Of a stretch of DNA of 20,956 nucleotides, positions 7,771-15,562 are shown one piece after another. Within the stretch, counting starts at the first letter, position 1. The number at the start of each line of letters is the position of its first letter. The position numbers were made by a program, and so were the translations under genes. Origin of the DNA: Mageeibacillus sp. UBA3781 (GTDB lineage Bacteria; Bacillota; Clostridia; Saccharofermentanales; Saccharofermentanaceae). The notes beneath the pieces are model-generated. The model had not been told where the DNA came from and made no database searches. It saw only the letters and a list, made by a program, of their open reading frames with translations. Location of the stretch: the NCBI GenBank assembly GCA_002368805.1, contig DFFH01000168.1:1-20956 (forward strand), given 5' to 3'.

Positions 7771-10113
7771 TTATGCTTCCACAGATACCTCCGCCATCTC
7801 TTCGGAAGGCGCTTCTTTTTTCTTTCTGCCCGTCGCGAAAAGCACTATAAAGGCGATCACGATCACGATCGTCACACAGAGGCCGCCCTCCGGTCCGAAC
7901 GTGCCACCGCTCATGAGATCCGAAGACATCTTGGTGGGAGCCGATGCGAAGATCGAAGCCGACTGCGGGTTACCGCTGACCTCAAGGCCGAAAAGGTTAC
8001 CCTGACAGAAGTTCCATAATGTATGCATCGCGCAGACGGTATAGATATGTCCCTGGCGAAGTGCGATGCAGGCAAAGAGCGCTGCGATCAAGGCCAGGTT
8101 GATCAGGGCCAGAATAGAGAATCCGGCATTACCTGCATGCATCAGAGAGAAGCACATCGAGGAGAAAAAAATTCCGAACGGGATACCGAATCTTCCGGCA
8201 ATACGGGGAAGCATATAACCTCTCATCATGATCTCCTCTGTCGCGCCCTGCGGGATCCACATCAGAAGATACAGGAAGAAAAGACCGACTGAATCATTCC
8301 GGAGTGCAAATCCCTTGAAGGAGACCTGACCGGTAAGGAAAAGAAGGATGTACACCGAAGTGATCAGGACGAATCCGAGAAGCATGCCCTTCAGATAGTT
8401 CTTCCACGCTGCTCTTCCCTTTCCCTTATTGAAGGAGGGATTCGGTGTCCATGTCTTCGCGGAGGCATCTTTCCCGGCGAGTTCTTCAGAGGAGGAAAAG
8501 CCCATCGTGGACAGACGGTTTCTCTCCAGAAGCTTTACGATCAGCATATAGATGCCGATGATGCACCAGTAGCCGAGGCCCATGAAGAAGATGAACCAGT
8601 GATTCGTCATGAATTCCGAAAAGAGCGATGCTGATTCCGATACCGCATCTTCTACTGCGGACAGGCTGGAAAGCTCGCGGAACATGCGCAGGAACCGGAC
8701 AGATTCCGTGGTCTTCATGTAGGAGATGACCGCCGGGATCATGGCGATCAGCTGGAAGACCGACAGCAGTGCCAGCGGCAGGACCGCATGACCGATCAGG
8801 AATCCGCCGATGGATTTTCTCTTCATCGGACGATAGCCGAAAACCTTCGCTCTGGCACGGGAAACATAGTCTTTCTCCTGTCTCTTCGCGCGTTCCATGG
8901 CTTTTCTGATCTCTTTGTCGGACTTCGATTCGACCGCTACCGTGAACATCTCGGTAGTAAGTAGTTTCTTCGCCACCAGAAGGCAGATACCTGCAAGGAG
9001 GAACGAAGAAAGCACACAGACCAGGATCGGCAGGAAAGACGCCGTATTCATCAGACAGTCGCCGATGCCGAAGAAGTGTCCGTAGATCGGGATAAACTTG
9101 TTGATATCATTGGCGGTACTCGGCTGCATGCAGGTCACGCAGGCCACCAGTACGATCATGAAGATCGGAAGGAATGCTGTCTGCGCCGAGATGATGGACT
9201 GGCTCATGCAGGAGATCATGATCGTGATCGCTGACATCAGAGCGATCATAGAGAGCGAAAGTGCCAGCACCCCGAAGAATCCTCCGATGGACGCCGGGAA
9301 GAAAACGATCATACATACGGCCGACGGGATCAATGCGTGCAGTGCTACACCCAGGAAATTACCAAGTACGATCGTACCTCGTGACATCGGTGTCATAAGG
9401 ATCGATGCAAATGTGCCTCTCTCCTTTTCTCCTGCAATTGCATTCATCGCGATGAGCATACAGGTGTACATGATCGTTACGAAGAAAAGAAGCGGTGCGA
9501 CCATTCGAGAAAGACGGTCGCGAACCACGCCGCCCGTTTCCTCATCCTTTATGGCTTCGGTATAAATAAGCGGCTGCTCACCGGAAGGAAGGTTGACCCC
9601 GAGTTTATCAGACAGATATTGGTAGTATCCGCTTCCCATTTCATTATCGAGGAAATCTTCTCTATAATCTTCGTATTCGAGATGATCCGTAGATATGAAC
9701 GTCAGTATCTCCGGGCGCTCCTCCACCTTTTTCACCAGGACTTTTTCATCAAAATCCTTCGGAAAAACGACGACCATAAAAGCATCATATTCCTTCATCC
9801 ATTTCGAGAATGTGAATACATCAAAGACCGCATCGGTGTCTTTCTCTTCGAGTCCGAGCCAGAAGTAAAGATCTCTCTCTTCTGCATAATCTTTCCAGGA
9901 GTCCGGCGGGTTGACCACGATGACATTCTCCGCATAGGATGGATCAGGTCCGTCATTTCTATGGATGTAATCTTCGATAAAGCTGAAGAAAAAGCACAGA
10001 ACAACAAAGATGAATGCCACACAGGCAAGGAACGTGATCACGGATGCCTGTGACTTCATCGTATGGTTCTTTCCGAATGTTTTTCGGATCAATGCCTTCA
10101 GCTGCCGACGCAT
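7771..10113 (-). CDS. ABC-2 permease fused to a CPBP-family intramembrane protease
   Basis: Fusion protein of 780 residues. The N-terminal half (about 1-400) is a NatB-like permease with one helix at 26-48, an outside domain to about 215, then five or so helices. It includes the coupling segment GEKERGTFASILMTPMSRGTI. The C-terminal half (about 450-760) has its own helices and the complete CPBP (Rce1-like) catalytic signature: E626-E627 in QGATEEIMMRG, R631, H659 in SLMHAGN, and H697/N701 in CAMHTLWN. The protease half therefore looks active. This fusion type is known in Firmicutes. The start is fixed by GGGAGGGG just upstream, inside the end of the ATPase gene; only 2 bp separate the ATPase stop from this ATG. 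A role in export of, or immunity to, peptides is inference; the substrate is unknown. Confidence 0.9.
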   Translation of the reverse strand: MRRQLKALIRKTFGKNHTMKSQASVITFLACVAFIFVVLCFFFSFIEDYIHRNDGPDPSYAENVIVVNPPDSWKDYAEERDLYFWLGLEEKDTDAVFDVFTFSKWMKEYDAFMVVVFPKDFDEKVLVKKVEERPEILTFISTDHLEYEDYREDFLDNEMGSGYYQYLSDKLGVNLPSGEQPLIYTEAIKDEETGGVVRDRLSRMVAPLLFFVTIMYTCMLIAMNAIAGEKERGTFASILMTPMSRGTIVLGNFLGVALHALIPSAVCMIVFFPASIGGFFGVLALSLSMIALMSAITIMISCMSQSIISAQTAFLPIFMIVLVACVTCMQPSTANDINKFIPIYGHFFGIGDCLMNTASFLPILVCVLSSFLLAGICLLVAKKLLTTEMFTVAVESKSDKEIRKAMERAKRQEKDYVSRARAKVFGYRPMKRKSIGGFLIGHAVLPLALLSVFQLIAMIPAVISYMKTTESVRFLRMFRELSSLSAVEDAVSESASLFSEFMTNHWFIFFMGLGYWCIIGIYMLIVKLLERNRLSTMGFSSSEELAGKDASAKTWTPNPSFNKGKGRAAWKNYLKGMLLGFVLITSVYILLFLTGQVSFKGFALRNDSVGLFFLYLLMWIPQGATEEIMMRGYMLPRIAGRFGIPFGIFFSSMCFSLMHAGNAGFSILALINLALIAALFACIALRQGHIYTVCAMHTLWNFCQGNLFGLEVSGNPQSASIFASAPTKMSSDLMSGGTFGPEGGLCVTIVIVIAFIVLFATGRKKKEAPSEEMAEVSVEA

Positions 10114-10115
10114 CT

Positions 10116-10850
10116 TTACCCCTCCCGGTGATACTCTGAATAAAGTTTGAAGAATGCTTCCTCAAAATTCTTACTGCCTGTTTTCTCTGTCAGGGCCTGT
10201 GCCGATCCCTGATCCACGATCTTTCCATCCACGAGGATCGCAATCTCGTCACAGAGCTGCTCCGCCACAGAGAAAATATGTGTCGAAAGAAGGACACAGC
10301 AGCCCTTCTGACGAAGTTCTAAAAGATAATCCATGACCTGTCTGGATGTCAGGATATCAAGTCCGTTGGTCGGCTCATCGAAGATGATCACCTCCGGCTC
10401 ATGGATAAGCGAGATAACGATGGAAACTTTCTGCTTCATGCCGGTGGATAATTCCACGATCCTTTTATCGGCAAAAGGTCCGATGCCGAATCTGGCAAAG
10501 CTTGCCTGTCTTCTCGCTTCCACTTCTTCCTTCGGAATGTCGTAGAGCTCACTGAAAAAGCTATAGAGCTGGTTCGGTGTCGAGAGCGGGTCGAGCTTGA
10601 TCTCCGTTGTCAGAAATCCGATCTTTTTGCGGATCTCCTGCGCGGAGGCCTGCGTGTCCAGACCACAGATCGATATGACGCCGGTGGTCGGCATAAGAAG
10701 CGTGGAGATCATCTGCATCATCGTCGTTTTTCCTGCACCATTTGGTCCGAGGAGTCCGAAGATCGTTCCCTTCTCTACTTTGAAACTGACGTCCTTAACG
10801 ACCAGATCGCGTTTATTATATCTTTTGCTTACGTGATTTACCGAAATCAT
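10116..10850 (-). CDS. NatA-like ABC transporter ATP-binding protein
   Basis: ATPase of 244 residues serving the two ABC-2 permeases on either side of it. Motifs are Walker A GPNGAGKTT (35-43), signature LSTGMKQK (134-141), Walker B VIIFDE (154-159) with PTNGLD, and switch His191 in LSTH. Where a Q-loop glutamine is expected the sequence reads FLTTEIKLD with Glu83; such substitutions occur in NatA-like drug/sodium ATPases. AAGGAGG lies about 7 bases before the ATG at 10850. The first 35 bp overlap the end of the upstream permease in another frame, and the stop is 2 bp from the next gene, so the three genes form one tightly coupled unit. Confidence 0.93.
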   Translation of the reverse strand: MISVNHVSKRYNKRDLVVKDVSFKVEKGTIFGLLGPNGAGKTTMMQMISTLLMPTTGVISICGLDTQASAQEIRKKIGFLTTEIKLDPLSTPNQLYSFFSELYDIPKEEVEARRQASFARFGIGPFADKRIVELSTGMKQKVSIVISLIHEPEVIIFDEPTNGLDILTSRQVMDYLLELRQKGCCVLLSTHIFSVAEQLCDEIAILVDGKIVDQGSAQALTEKTGSKNFEEAFFKLYSEYHREG

Positions 10851-12135
10851 TGGCGCCTCCTTCTTCTGCTATATGAAGCATGCCGTCTTTACTCTTCAGG
10901 CATACGATAAACAGCTCAGCTGCAAAAATCAGATTGATACAGATGACCAGCATGACGGTCCACCAGGAATATGTCCCCATGAAGATCTCACGGATCGTCA
11001 TGATCACATTATGTATCGGGATGAAATACTCGGCGAAAATAGCATCCGTCGGGCGGAACATATTGCCGAAAAATTCGAAGATAAGAAGTACCAGCGGTAC
11101 CTGAAGGTTCATGATGACATCCTGCATCCTGCGGACCATAAAGGTGATCCCGAAGCAGAGCATCGCCATCATGATCGCAACAACGACAAGAAGGATGAAG
11201 AATGCCAGAAGCTGCGAAGGTGTCAGGAATAATCCGAACGGGAGAAGCGAATATGCACTGTTACTCCGGTTCAGCCACGACGATACAAACAGCAGGAAGA
11301 ATGTCACCACAGCACTGATCACACCAACAAAAATGACCATAAGTGCTTTTCCGATAAGAAGAGATTCTTTCGAGATCGGGGTGAGATAGATCTTCGTGAG
11401 GAATCCGCTCTGTCTCGCGGAAGCAAGCGTTTCTGCGGTCAGAGAATAGATGCAGTAATACATCAAAAGGATCATCATACTCGGGATCGTCCTGGATGCA
11501 CCGAGGTTCGCCACCGAGCGGTTACTAGTCACGAATGTGAACGGATTAAAGGCATCCGTATCCCATCTCTCTCCGCCGCCGGCATCCAGATAAGGCTGCC
11601 CGAGATGCTCAAGAAGATACGGAGAATATCCTTCACCGATATCCGCTTTGAACTGCTCTGCCTGGAGATAACTGTTATAATCTCCCTTATAATCGATCTC
11701 CATGATCATATGCAGATTCCTGGTTTTCTGACCCAGGGCAAGGCGGGAATAGTAATCGCTCACACAAGAATCAAAATCGATGGTCGATTCCTTTTCGAAA
11801 GCCACGAAGAAGACGATAACTCCGCCTTTGTTCAGAAGTTCATCCCTGGTTGCATCATCGAGCTGTTCCGCTTCATCGAAAGACATCCATGTAGGGGAGT
11901 AGAAAGATGATTTCGGATTCGATTCAAAGTATTCAACGAATGAATCCGGTGCATTAACAAAGGTGACCGGACGGCTCTGAAGAGAACCGGTCGAAAGATA
12001 GTTCATCAGCATCGGGAAAAGATTGATCGCGGCCAGAAGCAGGAGCGCCGGCAGGAGAAAAACCTTAAGGGTCTTCTGCCAGTTGTTGATGATCTTACTC
12101 ATCTCCCATTTTAAGATCGTGATCGTGTGCCGCAT
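10816..12135 (-). CDS. ABC-2 type transporter permease
   Basis: Permease of 439 residues, first gene of the cluster. One N-terminal helix (about 25-45) is followed by an extracytoplasmic domain (about 50-215), then five helices from about 225 to 415. The segment TAETLASARQSGFLTKIYLTPISKESLLIGKAL is the usual coupling region of ABC2_membrane_3 proteins. Its topology matches the N-terminal half of the downstream fusion protein, so the two probably form a heterodimer with the NatA-like ATPase. AGAGG stands 7 bases before the ATG. The stop codon lies 35 bp inside the ATPase gene. Substrate unknown. Confidence 0.87.
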   Translation of the reverse strand: MRHTITILKWEMSKIINNWQKTLKVFLLPALLLLAAINLFPMLMNYLSTGSLQSRPVTFVNAPDSFVEYFESNPKSSFYSPTWMSFDEAEQLDDATRDELLNKGGVIVFFVAFEKESTIDFDSCVSDYYSRLALGQKTRNLHMIMEIDYKGDYNSYLQAEQFKADIGEGYSPYLLEHLGQPYLDAGGGERWDTDAFNPFTFVTSNRSVANLGASRTIPSMMILLMYYCIYSLTAETLASARQSGFLTKIYLTPISKESLLIGKALMVIFVGVISAVVTFFLLFVSSWLNRSNSAYSLLPFGLFLTPSQLLAFFILLVVVAIMMAMLCFGITFMVRRMQDVIMNLQVPLVLLIFEFFGNMFRPTDAIFAEYFIPIHNVIMTIREIFMGTYSWWTVMLVICINLIFAAELFIVCLKSKDGMLHIAEEGGANDFGKSRKQKI

Positions 12136-12189
12136 GAAAAAACCTCTGAAATACTGTGTGTTGTCTCAGGTGATCGAACTGTTGATTTA

Positions 12190-12195
12190 ATTATA
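12190..12195 (-). promoter_or_regulatory. Possible -10 box of the transporter cluster
   Basis: A perfect TATAAT lies on the minus strand 55 bp before the first permease gene, in a 149-bp gap (12136-12284). No TTGACA-like box is found 16 to 19 bp upstream (the sequence there is ACCCCA), so if it is a promoter it may need an activator such as the cluster's own response regulator. Inference only. Confidence 0.35.
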
Positions 12196-12284
12196 GAAAT
12201 CCACCGCCGGAATGGGGTAAAGCAAAGCTTTAGTTTCTGTGAACATTCTGAAAACGGCTAAACTTTTTCTTTATAAATTCTTAT

Positions 12285-12959
12285 TTACATTCTTTCCGAA
12301 AGACCCATGTGTCTGGTCTCGCAGAGGAGTTCCACAACCGGGGTCGTCGCGCTTCCCGGTGTACTGTTCATGCGGATGATCGTGATCGCCGTATGACGCA
12401 TGCGTACGAGTGCGCAAAGATACGGGAAGGGAATATTCAGAAGACGGGACATCATCGCTGTCAGGGATCCGCCATGAGCAAAAAGCGCTACCGTATATTC
12501 CTCATCATTCTCCCTTTCACAGCGGTAGTATAGGCCCTCTCTTTTATATCCGAGAGATGCCATCCAGGTGTCGGTCTCTTTCATGACCAGGTCCACATCC
12601 GAGGTCGCAAGATTCCCCCGGAAGAACGGCCAGTCATGCCAGTTCGGGTCATTGATCAGCTCGCCTCTGTCGGCCATGGCATCCACTTCATCCCAAGGGT
12701 TGCCGCCGTCGTAGAGCGCTTCTCCATAGCCGAACCGGATCTCCTTCATGAAGTCCAGCGTCCGGATCTCACTGATGCCGGAGAGGTCAGAAAAGGCCTT
12801 TGCCGTTTCAAAAGCGCGGCCATACGGAGAAGAATAGATCTCCCGGATCTTATCCTCCATCAGCCTTTCTGCTGCCTGCATGGCTTCTTTTCTTCCAAGT
12901 TCCGTCAGACAGTTCTTCTCATAATTCGGCTCGCCGTGCCGTACTAATATGATTCTCAT
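12285..12959 (-). CDS. Histidine phosphatase family protein
   Basis: Cytoplasmic 224-residue member of the phosphoglycerate-mutase-like histidine phosphatases. The N-terminus MRIILVRHGEP carries the RHG motif with nucleophile His8. The second catalytic His is His162 in LFAHGGSLTAM. Glu in the FMKEIRFGYGE segment is the likely proton donor. SSPYGRAFETAKAFSDLSGI is the typical arginine-bearing phosphate pocket. The start has a strong ribosome binding site (GGAGGAGAGAAGG). The family covers sugar-phosphate, alpha-ribazole-phosphate and nucleotide phosphatases, and nothing nearby picks the substrate. It follows ackA on the same strand but is separated by a terminator hairpin. Confidence 0.88.
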   Translation of the reverse strand: MRIILVRHGEPNYEKNCLTELGRKEAMQAAERLMEDKIREIYSSPYGRAFETAKAFSDLSGISEIRTLDFMKEIRFGYGEALYDGGNPWDEVDAMADRGELINDPNWHDWPFFRGNLATSDVDLVMKETDTWMASLGYKREGLYYRCERENDEEYTVALFAHGGSLTAMMSRLLNIPFPYLCALVRMRHTAITIIRMNSTPGSATTPVVELLCETRHMGLSERM

Positions 12960-12989
12960 CCTTCTCTCCTCCAGATCAAAGGGTGTTAA

Positions 12990-13059
12990 AAAGGGTCACT
13001 TCCGCGCAGCATCAGACAGTTTTTGAATTCTCCAAAAACCCGCCGCGCGGAAGAAACCC
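12990..13059 (-). terminator. Nested terminator hairpin after ackA, sharing a core with the element at 2544-2631
   Basis: On the minus strand the stem CTTCCGCGC/GCGCGGAAG (13045-13053 with 12999-13007) is extended by GGGT/ACCC arms across a 2x2 internal loop and is followed by TTTTT, an intrinsic terminator. Inside it sits a second hairpin, GTTTTTG/CAAAAAC (13033-13039 with 13019-13025), then an unpaired TGTCTGA. It would end the pta-ackA transcript before the phosphatase gene. Confidence 0.85.
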
Positions 13060-13101
13060 CCAATTTAATCTTTTCTCATTCCGAACGGAATACTCCGTTA
13101 A

Positions 13102-14295
13102 TTATTTCACCAGTTCCTCTGTTTCCTGAGCAATTGCCAGCTCCTCGTTGGTCGGGATGATAGCAACCGTAACCTTGGAATCATCAGCAGAGATAACAGC
13201 TTCGGAGCGTACTCCGTTGTTCTTCTTCGGATCGATCTTAACGCCCATGAATTCCAGACCCTCACAGGCTGCAGCACGGATATAGTCAGTGTTCTCACCG
13301 ATACCGGCTGTAAATGCGATCACATCGACACCGCCCATAGCAGCAGCGTAAGAACCGATGATCTTTTTTGCCTGGTACTCGAACATCTCGAGTGCCAGTG
13401 TCGCACGCTCGTTGCCCTCACGGGAAGCCTTCTCCAGATCTCTGAAGTCGGAAGAAACACCGGACAGACCCTCAACACCGGATTTCTTATTCATGAGGAC
13501 ATCGATTTCATCCGGGCTCAAGTTCTCGTTCGTCATCAGGAACGGAACGATCGCCGGGTCGATATCACCGCAGCGTGTACCCATGCAGATACCTGCAAGA
13601 GGTGTAAGACCCATGGATGTATCGACGCACTTGCCGTGATCTACTGCGGCAAAGGAAGAACCGTTACCGAGGTGGCAGGTGATGATCTTGATGTCGTTAT
13701 AATCCTTGCCGAGGAACTCAGCCGCGCGGCGGGAAACATAACGGTGGGATGTACCATGGAAACCATAACGGCGGATGGAATACTTCTCCGTGAGCTCATA
13801 AGGAAGAGCATAAGTGTAAGCCTTCGGCGGCATGGTCATATGGAAAGCGGTATCGAATACAGCAACTTGCGGTGTACCCTCAGGCAGTACGGACTCACAT
13901 GCCTCGATACCTGTGAGGTTTGCCGGGTTGTGAAGAGGTCCCAGAGGGAAGCACTCACGGATAACACGCTTTACGTCGTCGTTAACGATAACGGACTTGC
14001 TGTAGTACTTACCGCCATGGAGTACACGGTGGCCGACAGCCTTGATCTCGGAAATATCGGAAAGTACGCCGTGATCCTTATCAACGAGTGCGTCGAGGAT
14101 CATCTTAACAGCTACCTTATGGTCCGGCATCGGATCTGTGCAGACATAGTCCTCTTTGCCCGGAGCCTTATATGTGAGCTTACCGTCGATACCGATACGC
14201 TCTGCATTACCTTTTGCGAGAACGTCGCCTGTAGATGTTTCAAAAAGCTGGAACTTGCAGGAAGAACTTCCGCAGTTGATAACTAAAATCTTCAT
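13102..14295 (-). CDS. ackA: Acetate kinase
   Basis: Converts acetyl phosphate and ADP into acetate and ATP in the cytoplasm. The protein has the full family length (397 residues). It begins MKILVINCGSSSCK (substrate-contacting Asn7) and carries VGHRVLHGG, the conserved block RYGFHGTSHRYVS, the phosphate-loop-like CHLGNGSSFAAV and FTAGIGEN near the C-terminus. AAAAGGAG stands 7 bases before the ATG. It follows pta on the same strand with a 127-bp gap that contains a hairpin but no clear promoter, so it is probably transcribed from the pta promoter. Confidence 0.98.
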   Translation of the reverse strand: MKILVINCGSSSCKFQLFETSTGDVLAKGNAERIGIDGKLTYKAPGKEDYVCTDPMPDHKVAVKMILDALVDKDHGVLSDISEIKAVGHRVLHGGKYYSKSVIVNDDVKRVIRECFPLGPLHNPANLTGIEACESVLPEGTPQVAVFDTAFHMTMPPKAYTYALPYELTEKYSIRRYGFHGTSHRYVSRRAAEFLGKDYNDIKIITCHLGNGSSFAAVDHGKCVDTSMGLTPLAGICMGTRCGDIDPAIVPFLMTNENLSPDEIDVLMNKKSGVEGLSGVSSDFRDLEKASREGNERATLALEMFEYQAKKIIGSYAAAMGGVDVIAFTAGIGENTDYIRAAACEGLEFMGVKIDPKKNNGVRSEAVISADDSKVTVAIIPTNEELAIAQETEELVK

Positions 14296-14385
14296 TCATT
14301 TTCTCCTTTTCTTCGGTCCTTCCGGAATCTCTCTTCTAAGGAAGAAGCACTTTCCGCGGGACCGGATCTTCTGGTGTATTCAAAA

Positions 14386-14412
14386 GCAAAGCGGGGCATC
14401 ACTGTCCCGCTT
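14386..14412 (-). terminator. Weak hairpin between pta and ackA
   Basis: On the minus strand AAGCGGG (14406-14412) pairs with CCCGCTT (14389-14395) around a 10-nt loop, followed by TGCTTTTG. The stem is good but the T-run is interrupted, so it may act as a partial terminator or as an RNA processing or stability element that sets the pta to ackA ratio. It begins about 10 bases after the pta stop. Confidence 0.5.
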
Positions 14413-14422
14413 CGTAATTGAC

Positions 14423-15418
14423 TTAAGAATTCTGCGCCTGTACAGCTGTGATCGCGATTACACCGACGATGTCTTTTGCAGAGCATCCGCGGGACAGATC
14501 GTTAACCGGCTTTGCGATACCCTGGCACATCGGGCCGTAAGCTTCTGCCTTGCCCAGTCTCTGAACCAGCTTGTAACCGATATTACCTGCGTCGAGGTCC
14601 GGGAAGATAAGAACGTTTGCCTTACCTGCAACCTTGCTGTTCGGAGCCTTGCTGGCACCAATGGACGGAACCATAGCGGCGTCAGCCTGGAGCTCACCGT
14701 CGATAGCGAACTGCGGATATTCTTCTTTTGCGATCTTTGTAGCTTCAACGACCTTAGTAACATCGTCGTGCTTTGCGGAACCCATGGAAGAGTGGGAAAG
14801 CAGAGCGACTACCGGCTCCTTGCCGACAAGCTGCTTGAAGGATGCAGCGGAAGAACCTGCGATAGCAGCGAGTTCTTCCGGATTCGGGTTCTGAACGAGA
14901 CCGCAGTCACCGAATACGAATACACCGTCTTCACCGTACTCACAGTCCGGAACGACCATTACGAAGAAAGCGGAAACGAGCTTGGTGCCCGGAGCTGTCT
15001 TGATGATCTGAAGAGACGGACGAAGTGTATTTGCTGTGGAGTGGCAGGCACCGGAAACGATACCGTCACCATCGCCCATCTTAACCATCATGCAGGCATA
15101 GTACATATAGTCAGAAAGAAGTGTCTTCTCTGCTTCTTCCGGTGTCATACCCTTTGCCTTACGGAGCTCATAGAATCCATTGATGTATTCCTTCGTCTTC
15201 TCATAAGTATGCGGGTTGATAATTGTCGCTTTGGAAATATCGAGTCCTTCGCTGTTCGCCTTGACCTCTTCATCTGTACCGATGATGATCAGATCAGCGA
15301 TGTCCTCTGCGAGGATCTCTGCTGCCGCCTCAAATGTTCTTCTGTCCATAGACTCAGGAAGAATGACGGTCTTTTTGTTGCTCTTTGCTTTTGCTTTAAT
15401 TTCATCAATGAATGCCAT
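14423..15418 (-). CDS. pta: Phosphate acetyltransferase
   Basis: Converts acetyl-CoA and phosphate to acetyl phosphate, the substrate of the acetate kinase encoded next. It has 331 residues, the length of the short (class I, single-domain) Pta. Recognisable blocks are KKTVILPESMDRRTFEAAAE at the N-terminus, SGACHSTANTLRPSLQIIKT in the middle, LLSHSSMGSA, and the C-terminal VQRLGKAEAYGPMCQGIAKPVNDLSRGCSAKDIV. The ribosome binding site is imperfect (AAGGCAGG, 10 bases before the ATG). A near-consensus promoter lies about 90 bp upstream. Confidence 0.98.
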   Translation of the reverse strand: MAFIDEIKAKAKSNKKTVILPESMDRRTFEAAAEILAEDIADLIIIGTDEEVKANSEGLDISKATIINPHTYEKTKEYINGFYELRKAKGMTPEEAEKTLLSDYMYYACMMVKMGDGDGIVSGACHSTANTLRPSLQIIKTAPGTKLVSAFFVMVVPDCEYGEDGVFVFGDCGLVQNPNPEELAAIAGSSAASFKQLVGKEPVVALLSHSSMGSAKHDDVTKVVEATKIAKEEYPQFAIDGELQADAAMVPSIGASKAPNSKVAGKANVLIFPDLDAGNIGYKLVQRLGKAEAYGPMCQGIAKPVNDLSRGCSAKDIVGVIAITAVQAQNS

Positions 15419-15506
15419 AAAACTATCGCCTGCCTTACAAAATATTTTTCATCCTCTTGCCCCGCAAAGACACGCGAAACAGGAGGCATTGAAATCACGC
15501 CTAGAT

Positions 15507-15535
15507 ATTATACTCTTATAAGGAGGCCTTTTCAA
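15507..15535 (-). promoter_or_regulatory. Sigma-A promoter of pta-ackA
   Basis: On the minus strand TTGAAA (15530-15535), a 17-bp spacer and a perfect TATAAT (15507-15512). Transcription would begin near 15500, giving a leader of about 80 nt before the pta start. Confidence 0.85.
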
Positions 15536-15562
15536 TTCCAAAAGCACTGCCCCTCGTACGCG

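Noticed and set aside
9049..9058. TCAGACAG strings inside the permease-protease gene, resembling the core of the two hairpin elements
   Set aside because: They lie in coding sequence, lack the T/A-arm hairpin and the 14-nt match.
12136..12284. Possible small peptide gene in front of the transporter cluster (a 17-codon frame starting MFTETK on the minus strand)
   Set aside because: No ribosome binding site, no leader or double-glycine motif, and it overlaps the candidate -10 box.
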